From Streptosporangium sp. NBC_01756 (GTDB taxonomy: Bacteria; Actinomycetota; Actinomycetes; Streptosporangiales; Streptosporangiaceae): a DNA stretch of 64,000 nucleotides. The stretch is from assembly GCF_035917975.1 (NCBI RefSeq), contig NZ_CP109130.1:4464001-4528000 (forward strand), given 5' to 3'. Shown piece by piece: positions 32,920 to 43,986 of this stretch (its first letter is position 1; every line of letters begins with the position of its first letter). The notes under the pieces are model-generated. The model did no database searches. It saw only the letters and a program-made list of their open reading frames with translations, and was not told the origin of the DNA. The position numbers were made by a program, and so were the translations under genes.

Positions 32920-33552
32920 CTAGATCAGGCCCAGTTCGCGGGCTCGGACGCCTGCCTGGAAGCGGGACTCGGCGCCCAGCGCCGTCATCAGTTCCGCCAC
33001 CCGGCGGCGGTAGGTGCGCACACCGAGGCCCAGCGTCCGCGCCGCGCTCTCGTCCTTACAGCCCGACGCCAGCAGCTCCATCACTTGGGGCGCGAGCGTG
33101 GTCAGGTCAGCGTGCTGCGCACGGTAAACCGCCAGTTCCGTCGCGGACCGCCAGGCGGCGTCGAAGAGCGACTGGATGTTCTGCACCACCGCGGCCTCGG
33201 TCACCACACCGTAGCTGCGCCGGCCCTCGCTGAGATCACCGGCGAGGATCGCGAAGCGGCGGTCGATGATGACCGTTTCATTGATGTCGTCCTGCGTGAC
33301 GCGGACCTGGGCGCCGTGCGCGGCGGCCGTGTGCACGTGTTGCGCGGTCGGCGGGTGCAGCAGCATCCCCGACTGGTACAGCTTCCGCATCTTCGGCTCC
33401 GTCACCTGGACGAGGCTGTCCGGCGCACGCTTGGTCGCCGCCCACGTGTTCAGGTCCCGCGCCGCGCACGTGATCTCACTGGCCGTCGCGAACAGGTGGG
33501 CCGTGCGCGCGAACAGCTCCTCCTCGCCGCGGACGGTGGTTACCACACTCAT
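32920..33552 (-). CDS. LuxR-like HTH transcriptional regulator
   Basis: 210 residues if the ATG at 33552 is used; GGAGG sits only one base before it, so the GTG at 33546 may be the true start. The N-terminal ~130 residues form a TrmB/PLD-like sensor region (ELFARTAHLFATASEITCAARDLNTWAA; VTQDDINETVIIDRRFAILAG). The C-terminal LASGCKDESAARTLGLGVRTYRRRVAELMTALGAESRFQAG is a LuxR-type HTH lacking the leading LT-RE. It diverges from an aldo/keto reductase, the likely target. Confidence 0.82.
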   Translation of the reverse strand: MSVVTTVRGEEELFARTAHLFATASEITCAARDLNTWAATKRAPDSLVQVTEPKMRKLYQSGMLLHPPTAQHVHTAAAHGAQVRVTQDDINETVIIDRRFAILAGDLSEGRRSYGVVTEAAVVQNIQSLFDAAWRSATELAVYRAQHADLTTLAPQVMELLASGCKDESAARTLGLGVRTYRRRVAELMTALGAESRFQAGVRARELGLI

Positions 33553-33646
33553 GCCTCCAGTGTCACCGAAGACAGCCCCAGCTGTCGAAGGCGGCAGGAA
33601 GTTGCCAATCCGAGCAGCGGAAACCCGGTGTGGACAGGCTGGAGCC

Positions 33647-34516
33647 ATGACCACATCGATCGACGCCACGGCTGCGGGCACCTGGCAACTGGGCGACCGT
33701 ACCGTCAACCGCATGGGCTTCGGCGCCATGCGTCTCGCACAGCGTTCCGACGGCACGCCCAGTGACCGCGAGACCGCCAAGAAAGTCCTGCGCAGGGCCA
33801 TCGAACTGGGCGTCAACCACATTGACACAGCCGCGTTCTACTTCTCCGCGACCCGCGCCGCCAACGAGCTGATCAACAGCGCGCTCGCGCCCTACCCGGA
33901 TGATTTGGTGATCACCACCAAGGTCGGCCCCGGTCGCGACCCGGCGGGCGATTTCCTGCATGTGAGCACCAAGAAGGCGCTTCGCGGCCAGGTCGAGGAG
34001 AACATCCGCCAGCTCGGGCTCGACCATCTCGACGTCGTCAACTTCCGTCTCGGGCAGAGTCTCGACCGCGGTGAGGGGTCGCTGGCCGAGGGATTCGGCG
34101 CGCTCGCCGAACTTCAGCAGGAAGGTCTCGTTCGGCACCTCGGTATCTCCAACATCACCGCCGACCACCTGAATGAGGCACTCGACATCGCGCCGGTCGT
34201 GTGCGTCCAGAACCAGTACGGACTCTCTACACGCCGCGAGGACGACGCGCTGGTCGAGCTCTGCGCCGAGCACGGCATCGCGTTCGTGCCGTTCTTCGCC
34301 ATCGCCGGCGGCACCGAACAGGCCGCGGTCAGCGAGGTCGCGAAGGCGCACGGCGTCAGTGAAGCGCAGGTCAGGCTCGCGTGGACGCTCCACAAGGGAC
34401 CGAACGTGCTCGCCATCCCCGGCACCGGCAACCCGGCGCACCTCGAGGAGAACATCGGGGCCGCCGGGTTGCGCCTGAGCGACGACGACCTGTCCCGCTT
34501 GAACACGATCGAGTGA
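33647..34516 (+). CDS. Aldo/keto reductase
   Basis: 289 residues from the ATG at 33647 (GGAG upstream). VNRMGFGAMRLA, the Asp-Tyr pair in HIDTAAFYF and Lys in VITTKVGPG are kept. The usual His of the catalytic tetrad region (..LHR..) is replaced by NFRLGQ, as in the sub-family with ..NLR... Ends with IPGTGNPAHLEENIGA, the cofactor-phosphate loop. NADPH-dependent reduction of aldehydes or ketones expected. Divergent from the LuxR-like regulator. Confidence 0.88.
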   Translation: MTTSIDATAAGTWQLGDRTVNRMGFGAMRLAQRSDGTPSDRETAKKVLRRAIELGVNHIDTAAFYFSATRAANELINSALAPYPDDLVITTKVGPGRDPAGDFLHVSTKKALRGQVEENIRQLGLDHLDVVNFRLGQSLDRGEGSLAEGFGALAELQQEGLVRHLGISNITADHLNEALDIAPVVCVQNQYGLSTRREDDALVELCAEHGIAFVPFFAIAGGTEQAAVSEVAKAHGVSEAQVRLAWTLHKGPNVLAIPGTGNPAHLEENIGAAGLRLSDDDLSRLNTIE

Positions 34517-37008
<2,492 letters not shown>

Positions 37009-37045
37009 CACCCGCGCCGAAGCCCTGAGTGACGACTGACAAGAA

Positions 37046-37089
37046 GGTCGTGTGGTACGGAGATCTCCCGGTCGCCGCACCACACGACC
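37046..37089. terminator. Bidirectional terminator hairpin
   Basis: GGTCGTGTGGT (37046-37056) pairs perfectly with 37079-37089, between the convergent xylanase and egtD genes; outer GAAGG/CCTTC can extend the stem. Confidence 0.65.
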
Positions 37090-37130
37090 GCTGCCTTCTC
37101 CGCAGCCACGCCACGTGCGTTGCCGGCCGG

Positions 37131-38111
37131 TCACACCCCGGCCAGCACCAGACTGAAGTCCTCGGTGGGGTCGGTGTAGTGGTGGAGCACCGTGAACCCG
37201 GCCGCGGTGAGCTCCCGCCGCAGGCCCTCGGGGCGGAACTTGGCGCTGATCTCGGTGCGCATCTCCTCCCCGTCGGCGAAGGAGACGGTCAGGCCGAGAC
37301 CGTCGACCCGCACGTCCATGGCGCGGGTCGCGCGCAGCCGCATCTCGATCCAGTCGCTGCGCAGGTCGTAGATCGCGACGTGCTCGAAGGCGTCCGGCTC
37401 GAAGTCGGCGTCCAGTTCCCGGTTGACCACCCGCAGGACGTTCCGGTTGAAGGCGGCGGTCACCCCGGCCGCGTCGTCGTAGGCCGCGACCAGCCGCCCG
37501 GTGTCCTTGACCAGGTCGGCGCCGAGCAGGAAGGTGTCCCCGGGCCGCAGGGTGGCGCGCAGCTCCTTGAGGAACACCTCGCGTGCCGCCGGATCGAGGT
37601 TGCCGATCGTGCCGCCGAGAAAAGCCACCATCCGCCGCCCCCGGCGGGGCAGCAGGGCCAGATGGCGCTCGAAGTCGGCGCAGACCGCCCGCACGGTCAG
37701 GTCGGGATAGCGGACGGTGAGCCGCTGCGCGGCATCGCCCAGGGTGACCGCGTCGACGTCCACCGGCGTGTAGGTGCGCAGCGTCCCCGTGACGGAGAGC
37801 GCGTCCAGCAGCAGGACGGTCTTCTCGCTGGTCCCCGAGCCGAGCTCGACCAGGGTGTCCGCGCCGCTGCGCGCCGCGATGTCCACCGCCTCCCTGCGCA
37901 GGATGGCCAGCTCGCGACGGGTCGGATAGTACTCCGGCAGCCGGGTGATCTGGGAGAACAGCTCGCTGCCCGCCGCGTCGTAGAACCATTTGGGCGGCAG
38001 CCATTTGGGTGCCGACGCCAGCCCGGTGCGGACGTCGTGTTCGAGCGCCTGGCGCAGGTAGTCGGGATCGAGGTGGTTGACCAGGTGTACGGCTGACTGG
38101 CTGACGGACAC
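37131..38111 (-). CDS. egtD: L-histidine N(alpha)-methyltransferase EgtD
   Basis: 326 residues, GTG start with GGAGGACCC upstream. PKWLPPKWFYDAAGSELFSQITRLPEYYPTRRE is the hallmark N-terminus, LVELGSGTSEKT the SAM loop, and FLGGTIGNL follows. It makes trimethylhistidine (hercynine) from histidine and SAM, the first committed step of ergothioneine synthesis. Last gene of egtABCD, separated from egtC by 227 bp that contain a 65-bp direct repeat. Confidence 0.95.
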   Translation of the reverse strand: MSVSQSAVHLVNHLDPDYLRQALEHDVRTGLASAPKWLPPKWFYDAAGSELFSQITRLPEYYPTRRELAILRREAVDIAARSGADTLVELGSGTSEKTVLLLDALSVTGTLRTYTPVDVDAVTLGDAAQRLTVRYPDLTVRAVCADFERHLALLPRRGRRMVAFLGGTIGNLDPAAREVFLKELRATLRPGDTFLLGADLVKDTGRLVAAYDDAAGVTAAFNRNVLRVVNRELDADFEPDAFEHVAIYDLRSDWIEMRLRATRAMDVRVDGLGLTVSFADGEEMRTEISAKFRPEGLRRELTAAGFTVLHHYTDPTEDFSLVLAGV

Positions 38112-38210
38112 GGGTCCTCCTGGGTCGATGGGTCACGGTCCCTCTCGCCTGGCGGCTCGCCGGCCCGTGACCGGGGTGCTGTGGTTACGATGATCTCGTG
38201 CTGTCCGGTC

Positions 38211-38340
38211 ACGGACCGGCCGCCTGCGGCCCGCCGGTATGTGATCAAGGACCTCCTCCCGCCGGTATCTCGCTCACGGACCGGCCGCCTGCGGCCCGCC
38301 GGTCTGTGATCAAAGTCCTCCTCCTGCCGGTATCTCGCTC
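38211..38340. repeat. 65-bp tandem repeat, two copies, ending at the egtC stop
   Basis: Copies 38211-38275 and 38276-38340 (ACGGACCGGCCGCCTGCGGC...TATCTCGCTC). The second ends at the egtC stop codon (38339-38341) and a partial third start follows. Located between egtC and egtD, inside the operon. Confidence 0.88.
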
Positions 38341-39046
38341 ACAGCGGCTGGATGCGCACGCCGGCGGGTGAGGCGAGGACCAGGCTCCGCTCCGGTACGG
38401 CCTGCCAGCCGGACCGGTCGTCCAGCGGCTCGCTCGCCACGAGCACGCCGTCGTCGAGACGGAGGAAGAGTGTGTCGCCCCAGACGGTCGCCGCGATCGA
38501 CGTGCCGTCGCAGGCGAGCAGGTTCAGGCGGGCCTCGGGATCCTTCGTCCCGGCATGGACGACGACCTCCGCCAGCGCGTCGCCGAGCGGGTGGCCCAGG
38601 CGCCGCCGTACGAACACAGCGGCGGCGAGCCAGGCCGAGTCGCAGGAGCTCTCCGCGTCGTCGGCGAGTTCCCGCACCGCCTCCCGCTCGACGCGGCCGT
38701 TGTGGCTGAGCAGCCACGGTCCGTCGGCGAAGGGCGCGGTCGCCGTCTCCTCGATCGGCATGCCGACGGTGGCCGACCGTACGGCGGCCAGCAGGCAGCC
38801 CGAGCGGGCGGCCCGGGCGAGACCGGGCAGGTTGGCGTCCGTCCAGATGGGGACCGCGCGCCGGTAGCGGACGGGTTCCGGGCCGGTGGCGTCGTCGTAC
38901 CAGCCGATGCCGAAACCGTCGGCGTTGACCGTGCCGTAGCGCTGCAGTCGCGGGGCGTAGGACTGCCGGAGCAGGCCGTACCCGGGCTCGTGGATCAGTG
39001 AGGTGAGGCTGCGGGGCGGACCCAGCCAGGCCGCGTGACGGCACAT
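38339..39046 (-). CDS. egtC: Gamma-glutamyl-hercynylcysteine sulfoxide hydrolase EgtC
   Basis: 235 residues. Starts MCRHAAWLG, so Cys2 becomes the N-terminal nucleophile of a class II glutamine-amidotransferase fold. NADGFGIGWY and LLSHNGRVERE are conserved substrate-binding segments. It removes glutamate from gamma-glutamyl-hercynylcysteine sulfoxide. Starts directly at the egtB stop (39047). Confidence 0.94.
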   Translation of the reverse strand: MCRHAAWLGPPRSLTSLIHEPGYGLLRQSYAPRLQRYGTVNADGFGIGWYDDATGPEPVRYRRAVPIWTDANLPGLARAARSGCLLAAVRSATVGMPIEETATAPFADGPWLLSHNGRVEREAVRELADDAESSCDSAWLAAAVFVRRRLGHPLGDALAEVVVHAGTKDPEARLNLLACDGTSIAATVWGDTLFLRLDDGVLVASEPLDDRSGWQAVPERSLVLASPAGVRIQPL

Positions 39047-40348
39047 CTACACCTCCTCCGGGGAGGCGGACCGGGCGCAGCGGAAACCGGAGAAGATCTG
39101 CCGCCGGATCGGATGGTCCCAGTTCCTGAACGTCGTGCGGACCGCGGCCGGGTCGGCCGCCCAGGACCCGCCGCGGAGCACCCGGTAGTCCTTGCCGAAG
39201 AAGACCTCGCTGTACTCGCGGTAGGGGAAGCTGCGGAAACCGGGGTAGGGCAGGAAGACCGAGTCGGTCCACTCCCACACGTCCCCGATCATCTGCTCGG
39301 CGCCGTAGGGGCTCGCCCCGGCGGGGAAGGCACCGAGCGGAGCGGGCCGGGCCGCCCGGTGGCCGAGGTTCGCCCGGTCGGGCCGGGGAACGTCGTCACC
39401 CCACGGGTACGTCCGCGCCCGTCCGGCCGCCGCGTCCCAGCCGCAGGCCTTCTCCCACTCGGCCTCGGTGGGCAGCCGCCTGCCGGCCCAGCGGGCGTAG
39501 GCGTCGGCCTCGTACCAGCACACGTGCTGGACGGGCTCCTCCATGGGCACCGGCTCGGTCCGGCCGAAGCGGGTGCGCCACCAGGTGCCGCCCTCCCTGG
39601 TCCAGAACAGCGGGGCGGTGGCGCGGCTCTCCTGCCGCCACCGCCAGCCCTCCGGTGCCCACCAGTGTGGATCGTCGTAGCCGCCGTCCTCGATGAAGGC
39701 GGCATAGGCGCCGTTGCCGACCGGGAAGCGGTCGATCCAGTAGCCGGGCAGGTGGATCCGGTAGGCGGGACGCTCGTTGTCGTAGGCCCACGGCTGGACG
39801 TCGGTGCCCATCAGGAAGGAGCCCGAGGGGACGAACACCTCCTCCTCGCCGGTGACCCTGCCGGGAGGCAGGACGCCGTCGCGGACCAGCCCGGGCTCCT
39901 TGGACAGTTGCAGGGTGGCGAGCATCGTCTCGTCGTGCTGGTGCTCGTGCTGGATCACCAGGCCGAAGACGAAGCCGTCCCGATGGAGCGGGTCGGGGCC
40001 GTGCAGGTCGATCGAGTCGAGGACGTCCAGCACCCGGCCGCGTACGCCCTCGATGTAGTGGCGCGCCTCGACCGGGCCCAGCATGGGCAGGCTCGGGCGG
40101 TTCGCGCGAGGGTGCTTGAACGCGTCGTACAGATCGTCGATCTCGGGCCGCAGCGGGGTGATCCCCCCGGCCTCCCGCAGCACCCACAGCTCCTCGTAGT
40201 TGCCCACGTGCGCCAGGTCCCACACCAGCGGGGACATCAGCGGCGAGTGCTGCCGCAGGAGCAGGTCGTCCTCGGTGTCGGTGTAGGCCAGTGACCGGTT
40301 CCGCACCGCGGTCAGCTCCGTGGCGATCCGTTCCTTGAAGTCGCTCAT
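39047..40348 (-). CDS. egtB: Hercynine oxygenase EgtB
   Basis: 433 residues. N-terminal DinB-like iron site with HEHQHDE (H-x3-H-x-E). The C-terminal FGE-sulfatase domain begins ~180 (VFVPSGSFLMGTD, YWIDRFPVGNGAYAAFIEDGGY, RRLPTEAEWEKACG, RVLRGGSWAADP, FSGFRCARS). It joins gamma-glutamylcysteine to hercynine with O2. ATGA overlap with egtA upstream. Confidence 0.95.
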   Translation of the reverse strand: MSDFKERIATELTAVRNRSLAYTDTEDDLLLRQHSPLMSPLVWDLAHVGNYEELWVLREAGGITPLRPEIDDLYDAFKHPRANRPSLPMLGPVEARHYIEGVRGRVLDVLDSIDLHGPDPLHRDGFVFGLVIQHEHQHDETMLATLQLSKEPGLVRDGVLPPGRVTGEEEVFVPSGSFLMGTDVQPWAYDNERPAYRIHLPGYWIDRFPVGNGAYAAFIEDGGYDDPHWWAPEGWRWRQESRATAPLFWTREGGTWWRTRFGRTEPVPMEEPVQHVCWYEADAYARWAGRRLPTEAEWEKACGWDAAAGRARTYPWGDDVPRPDRANLGHRAARPAPLGAFPAGASPYGAEQMIGDVWEWTDSVFLPYPGFRSFPYREYSEVFFGKDYRVLRGGSWAADPAAVRTTFRNWDHPIRRQIFSGFRCARSASPEEV

Positions 40349-41571
40349 ACCTGTCCTTCCTCGGTAAACCAGGCCGGCAGACGCCGGGCCGGCCCTTTCG
40401 CCAGTTCCAGCAGGTCCATGGCCGGCGGGCGGCCGGGGGTCACGTGACGGTCGGCGAACGCGGCCACCTCACGGGTCAGGGCCGCGGACACGCCCAGGCG
40501 GGGCATCGCCGCCAGGGCGGCCCGGAAGCAGGTCTCGGCCGCCCTCCGCAGCCCGGGGTCTGCCAGGCCGCGCCGCGCCGCCTGCGGCCACATCGCCGCG
40601 TACGGTTCGACCGCGTCCATCGCCGCGTCCGCCGCGCGGTCGTCCGTCACGAGGGCGTGGGTCACCGCCACGCACACCGGCCAGTTCGCCGGGTGCTGGG
40701 CGTCGAGGTAGCGGATCTCCAGCCAGCCGCGAGGCCGCACCGGAGGGAAGATCGTCGTGGCGTGGTAGGCCAGATCCACCAGGGTCAGCGGGCGGGTGGG
40801 CGCGGTCAGCCAGTCACGGAAGGTCGAACCGTCGCGGATGACACGTAACCGCTCCCCCTCCTCGCGCACGAGCATCAGCCGGGCGTCGAGCAGGTAGGCG
40901 GCCCAGGCCGCGGCGGGGTCGGCGGACGCCGGAACGGGGGCCGTCCGGGTGCGGTCGAGGTTCTCCCACACCGCCTGGCGGCCCGACATCCACCCGCACG
41001 GCCGGCCCTCGCTGAGCGGTGAGTTGGCGAAGGCCGCCATCAGCACGGGTCCCAGCAGGTGCGCGCGCTCCCACCGCACCGCGGGCCGCTCTCCCAGATC
41101 CAGGTTGACCTGGATCGACGTCGTCGAGCACATCATCAGCGCCCCGTACGGCATGCCGAGGAACGCGGCCATCGCCTCGTAGCGGGGCAGGCGCAGCTGT
41201 CGTCGCGCCGGCCGTATCGGATCGAGGCCCACCCCGGCCAGCACCAGGCCCGCCTCCCGCAGGGCCGCGCGCGTGGCGTCGACGTCGGCGGTGAGGCCGG
41301 CGATCGCCTCCGGCAGCGGTCCGGCCGGGCCGGAGAGCTCAAGCTGGCCGCCCGGCTCGAAGGTCACCCGGCTCCCGCCGGACAGCGGTGGCAGGGCGTC
41401 GGCGGTCCTGGCCACCGGTACCTGACGGCCGGGATCCTCGCGGTCGAAGACCAGGAACTCCAGCTCGACTCCCACCTGGTCCCCGGCGGGGCCGAGGAAG
41501 CAGCCTCGGGCGAAATCCTCCACGTCCGAGATATCCCGGACCAGAGTCTCCTCGGCGGCCAGATCGGTCAT
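40345..41571 (-). CDS. egtA: Glutamate-cysteine ligase EgtA
   Basis: 408 residues from the ATG at 41571 with AAGGGGG upstream (a GTG three bases earlier is possible). GCS2-type motifs: GVELEFLVFDRED, VTFEPGGQLELSGP, MMCSTTSIQVNLDLG, TIFPPVRPRGWLEIRYLDAQ. It makes gamma-glutamylcysteine for EgtB. First gene of egtABCD. No egtE (the C-S lyase) is in the window, as is common. Upstream lies GTTACA-N10-TGTAAC, a possible operator, shared with the divergent zf-HC2 gene. Confidence 0.93.
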   Translation of the reverse strand: MTDLAAEETLVRDISDVEDFARGCFLGPAGDQVGVELEFLVFDREDPGRQVPVARTADALPPLSGGSRVTFEPGGQLELSGPAGPLPEAIAGLTADVDATRAALREAGLVLAGVGLDPIRPARRQLRLPRYEAMAAFLGMPYGALMMCSTTSIQVNLDLGERPAVRWERAHLLGPVLMAAFANSPLSEGRPCGWMSGRQAVWENLDRTRTAPVPASADPAAAWAAYLLDARLMLVREEGERLRVIRDGSTFRDWLTAPTRPLTLVDLAYHATTIFPPVRPRGWLEIRYLDAQHPANWPVCVAVTHALVTDDRAADAAMDAVEPYAAMWPQAARRGLADPGLRRAAETCFRAALAAMPRLGVSAALTREVAAFADRHVTPGRPPAMDLLELAKGPARRLPAWFTEEGQV

Positions 41572-41687
41572 CACGCCCCCTTCGTCCGATGTGTACGGAT
41601 CTATAGACCCGCGAGTCGCACGAGCGTTACAGGGGGCCGGGTGTAACGGATCGATCCGCAGCCGGAACTACGCCGTATGGAACACGG

Positions 41688-41978
41688 GTGGGGATGATGC
41701 GAGCCGGATCGCGATGGGGGCGGACGACCGGCTGCCGGGAGGCTGCGGGGCTCGTCACGGACTACCTCGAAGGGGAGCTGCCCGCCGGTCGGCGGCGATC
41801 CCTCGAAGGCCATCTGGCCTCATGCGCCGAGTGCGCCGTTCATCTGGAGCAGATCCGGGTGACGGTCCGGGTGCTCGGCTGCCTCGGGACGGGAGTCGTC
41901 CCCGATCGGGTGCTCAGCAGGTTGTGCGGTGCCTTTCTCGGTTCAGGGACGCCTTCTTTCCCGGAAGGCGGACAGTAG
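41688..41978 (+). CDS. Small zf-HC2 zinc-finger protein (anti-sigma-like)
   Basis: Up to 96 residues; the GTG at 41688 or the ATG at 41694 starts it. CREAAGLVTDYLEGELPAGRRRSLEGHLASCAECAVHLEQI is a zf-HC2 fold with the H-x3-C-x2-C zinc site of ZAS-type anti-sigma factors. No membrane helix. It diverges from egtA and its last 36 bases overlap the convergent anti-sigma gene at 41943. The sigma factor it binds is unknown. Confidence 0.7.
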   Translation: MGMMRAGSRWGRTTGCREAAGLVTDYLEGELPAGRRRSLEGHLASCAECAVHLEQIRVTVRVLGCLGTGVVPDRVLSRLCGAFLGSGTPSFPEGGQ

Positions 41979-42224
41979 CCGCTCGCGCGTCTCACCGGGC
42001 AGGCCTTCGGATTGCAGGTCGCCGAGGGCGACGAGGGTGGTGCGGAACTGGGCGAGGTAGCGGGCACAGCCCTCGCAGGCGCCGAGGTGCTCGGCGAACC
42101 GGTCGCGGGTGGGCCCGTCGAGCCCGTCCTCCAGGTAGGCGGTGACGAGCTCCACCGACTCGTCGCAGCTGAACCGCTTCACGACGCTGACCGCCTTACC
42201 GTCTAGATCCTGCACTGATTCCAC
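41943..42224 (-). CDS. zf-HC2 anti-sigma factor of the adjacent ECF sigma factor
   Basis: 93 residues from the GTG that shares one base with the sigma factor's TAG stop (TAGTG). Core: DESVELVTAYLEDGLDGPTRDRFAEHLGACEGCARYLAQFRTTLV, with the H-x3-C-x2-C zinc ligands. A soluble ZAS-type protein expected to hold the sigma factor encoded immediately upstream until redox or other stress releases it. Converges on another zf-HC2 gene. Confidence 0.82.
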   Translation of the reverse strand: MESVQDLDGKAVSVVKRFSCDESVELVTAYLEDGLDGPTRDRFAEHLGACEGCARYLAQFRTTLVALGDLQSEGLPGETRERLLSAFRERRRP

Positions 42225-42874
42225 TACGCCGACCGCCTCGCCGTCTCGAAGTACTCCTCCAGCCGCCCGCGCACCGACGCGCGGGCGCGGTGCAGCAGGA
42301 CACGCTGGTTGGCCGCGGAGATCTCCAGGATCTCGCAGACCTCCTCGGATGTGCACCCCTCGACGTCGCGGAGGGTGATCACCGCTCGCTGCCTGGGGGG
42401 GAGCTCGGCCAGGGCCGCCGCGATCCGGCCGCGTACCTCCGCCGCGAGCACCTCGCCCTCCGGAGTCGGCCAGACGGCGGGGAGTTCCTTCCAGGATCCG
42501 GGAAGGGGGTCGCCCACGCCCTGGAAGCGTGCACGGTCGACCGTCGGTCGCTCCTGCTCGAAGACGCTGCTCCACGGGACCGTGCGGTTCTCCCGCACGC
42601 CCCGTTTCTTGGCCGTGTTGACCAGGATCCGGTAGACCCAGGTCTTGACCGACGAGCGGCCCTCGAAGCCGTCGATTCCCCGGATCACCGCCAGCCAGGT
42701 GTCCTGGACGATCTCCTCCGCCGAGTCGCTGGTGGACACGTGCGATCGGGCCAGCCAGAGCATCCCCCGCGACCAGGTGTCCAGCAGGGCCGCGAACATC
42801 GTTTCGTCCCCGGCGCGCAGCGCCGCGACGACGACGTCGTCCGGGGGCAGTCCACCGCCCGGCAAGGGCTCCAC
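42224..42874 (-). CDS. ECF RNA polymerase sigma factor
   Basis: 216 residues from the GTG at 42874 (AGGAGG nine bases upstream; the frame is open further to 43051). Region 2: FAALLDTWSRGMLWLARSHV..SAEEIVQDTWLAVIRGIDGFEGRSSVKTWVYRILVNTAKKR. Region 4: IAAALAELPPRQRAVITLRDVEGCTSEEVCEILEISAANQRVLLHRARASVR. It is co-translated with its zf-HC2 anti-sigma factor, the arrangement of stress-responsive ECF groups. Target promoters are not identified here. Confidence 0.9.
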   Translation of the reverse strand: MEPLPGGGLPPDDVVVAALRAGDETMFAALLDTWSRGMLWLARSHVSTSDSAEEIVQDTWLAVIRGIDGFEGRSSVKTWVYRILVNTAKKRGVRENRTVPWSSVFEQERPTVDRARFQGVGDPLPGSWKELPAVWPTPEGEVLAAEVRGRIAAALAELPPRQRAVITLRDVEGCTSEEVCEILEISAANQRVLLHRARASVRGRLEEYFETARRSA

Positions 42875-43065
42875 GATCGTCTCCTCCTGGTCGGGCCTCT
42901 GGAACCTTCGGGGAAGCGCTTCCGGAGCGAGGCCAGTACGCAGAGGAGAAGATTCCCGCCCGGAACCGGACCGACACCTTCTCCCGCCCGGCGGGTGGAG
43001 CCGGGCTGCTCGCACCGGTGCCCCGGGAGACTCCGGCGTGGTCCGAGGCACCCGCCACCCTTTTG

Positions 43066-43131
43066 TTTCCGTTGCGGAAAGTTGTGTGTTGACGAACTGG
43101 AAAGCGAGTGACAGACTTTCCTATATGGAAA
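43066..43131. promoter_or_regulatory. Leaderless promoter flanked by two TTTCC-N5-GGAAA dyads
   Basis: TTGACG (43089-43094), 17-bp spacer, CAGACT (43112-43117) predict a transcript starting at or next to the ATG at 43125. TTTCC-GTTGC-GGAAA (43066-43080) lies upstream and TTTCC-TATAT-GGAAA (43117-43131) covers the start. Centres are 51 bp apart, about five helical turns, which suits a repressor loop or co-operative dimers. Confidence 0.65.
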
Positions 43132-43577
43132 CACACGATGGATCCGGTGCTCCCACTCCCCGACCGACCCCCGAAGAGGCGAGCGCCGCGCTCCACGAAG
43201 TGGAGCAGGTCCGCTCCTCGCTCGACGCCGTCCCCATACCGGGGTGGTATATGCCCCTCCTGGCCCTTCTGGCCGGCGGGACCGCGCTGGCCCAGCTGCT
43301 GCCGACGGCCGTCACGGTCGTGGTGGTTCTGCTCATGGCGGTGGGGATCGGGCTGACAGTGCGACTGTACGTACAGAAGGTCGGGTTCCTCAGGCAGGCC
43401 AAGGGGCGTGAGGTATGGCCCGCGATAGTGCCTCTCGTGGTCATCTACCTTGCCGCCGCCGTGCTCGACCTGGCCTACGGCCAGGTGTGGGGGTGGGTCG
43501 TGGCAGCCGTCCTGGGCGCGGGCACCATCCTCGGCATGGGCTACTACCACCAGCGGCGTGTTCGGAGGCAGGCATGA
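43125..43577 (+). CDS. Integral membrane protein coupled to a winged-helix regulator
   Basis: 150 residues from the ATG at 43125, probably leaderless. A polar N-terminus (~45 residues) is followed by four hydrophobic segments in two pairs (YMPLLALLAGGTALAQLL, VTVVVVLLMAVGIGLTV; AIVPLVVIYLAAAVLDLA, GWVVAAVLGAGTILGMGYY). The family is common in actinobacteria and always beside a small transcriptional regulator; function unknown. The stop overlaps the regulator start (ATGA). Confidence 0.85.
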   Translation: METHDGSGAPTPRPTPEEASAALHEVEQVRSSLDAVPIPGWYMPLLALLAGGTALAQLLPTAVTVVVVLLMAVGIGLTVRLYVQKVGFLRQAKGREVWPAIVPLVVIYLAAAVLDLAYGQVWGWVVAAVLGAGTILGMGYYHQRRVRRQA

Positions 43578-43876
43578 CGGTCGTGCGCGAGCCCGCGGAC
43601 GGCTTCGACGCGACGATCCACGCACCGAACCGGCTGCGCGTCTGCGCCCTGCTGGACGCGGTGACCGAGGTGGAGTTCAGTGCGGTCCAGGAACGGCTCG
43701 ACGTCAGCGCCTCGGTGCTCAGCAAGCATGTGAGCGTGCTGATCGAGGCGGGCTACGTCAAGCAGCGCAAGGCCACCCGCGACACCCGGCAGCGCGTGTG
43801 GCTCCAGTTCACCCCCGCCGGTCGCGCCGCCTACCAGGCCCACGTCGCCGCCCTCCGAGCGATCGTCGGTAAATAA
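43574..43876 (+). CDS. Winged-helix transcriptional regulator (HTH_34/ArsR-like)
   Basis: 100 residues. RLRVCALLDAVTEVEFSAVQERLDVSASVLSKHVSVLIEAGYVKQRKATRDTRQRVWLQFTPAGRAAY is a compact winged helix of the kind paired with small membrane proteins. Translationally coupled to the membrane protein upstream (4-bp overlap). Likely binds the two TTTCC-N5-GGAAA dyads at 43066-43131 and represses the operon. Confidence 0.88.
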   Translation: MTVVREPADGFDATIHAPNRLRVCALLDAVTEVEFSAVQERLDVSASVLSKHVSVLIEAGYVKQRKATRDTRQRVWLQFTPAGRAAYQAHVAALRAIVGK

Positions 43877-43986
43877 CCCCATTGGGGTCATCTATGGGTT
43901 GTAAATGAGACGGCGGTGCGGGGAGTGCCCGGTCCCGCCCGCCGGGCCTGCCCCGAGGGCCGCGGAGCGACCATCGAAGGGATCAT

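Larger units (their letters stand above)
32053..33014. repeat. About 960-bp tandem duplication, second copy
   Basis: Second copy of the unit at 31078-32052. It carries SapA-like gene 2 and ends inside the intact regulator gene. Confidence 0.85.
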
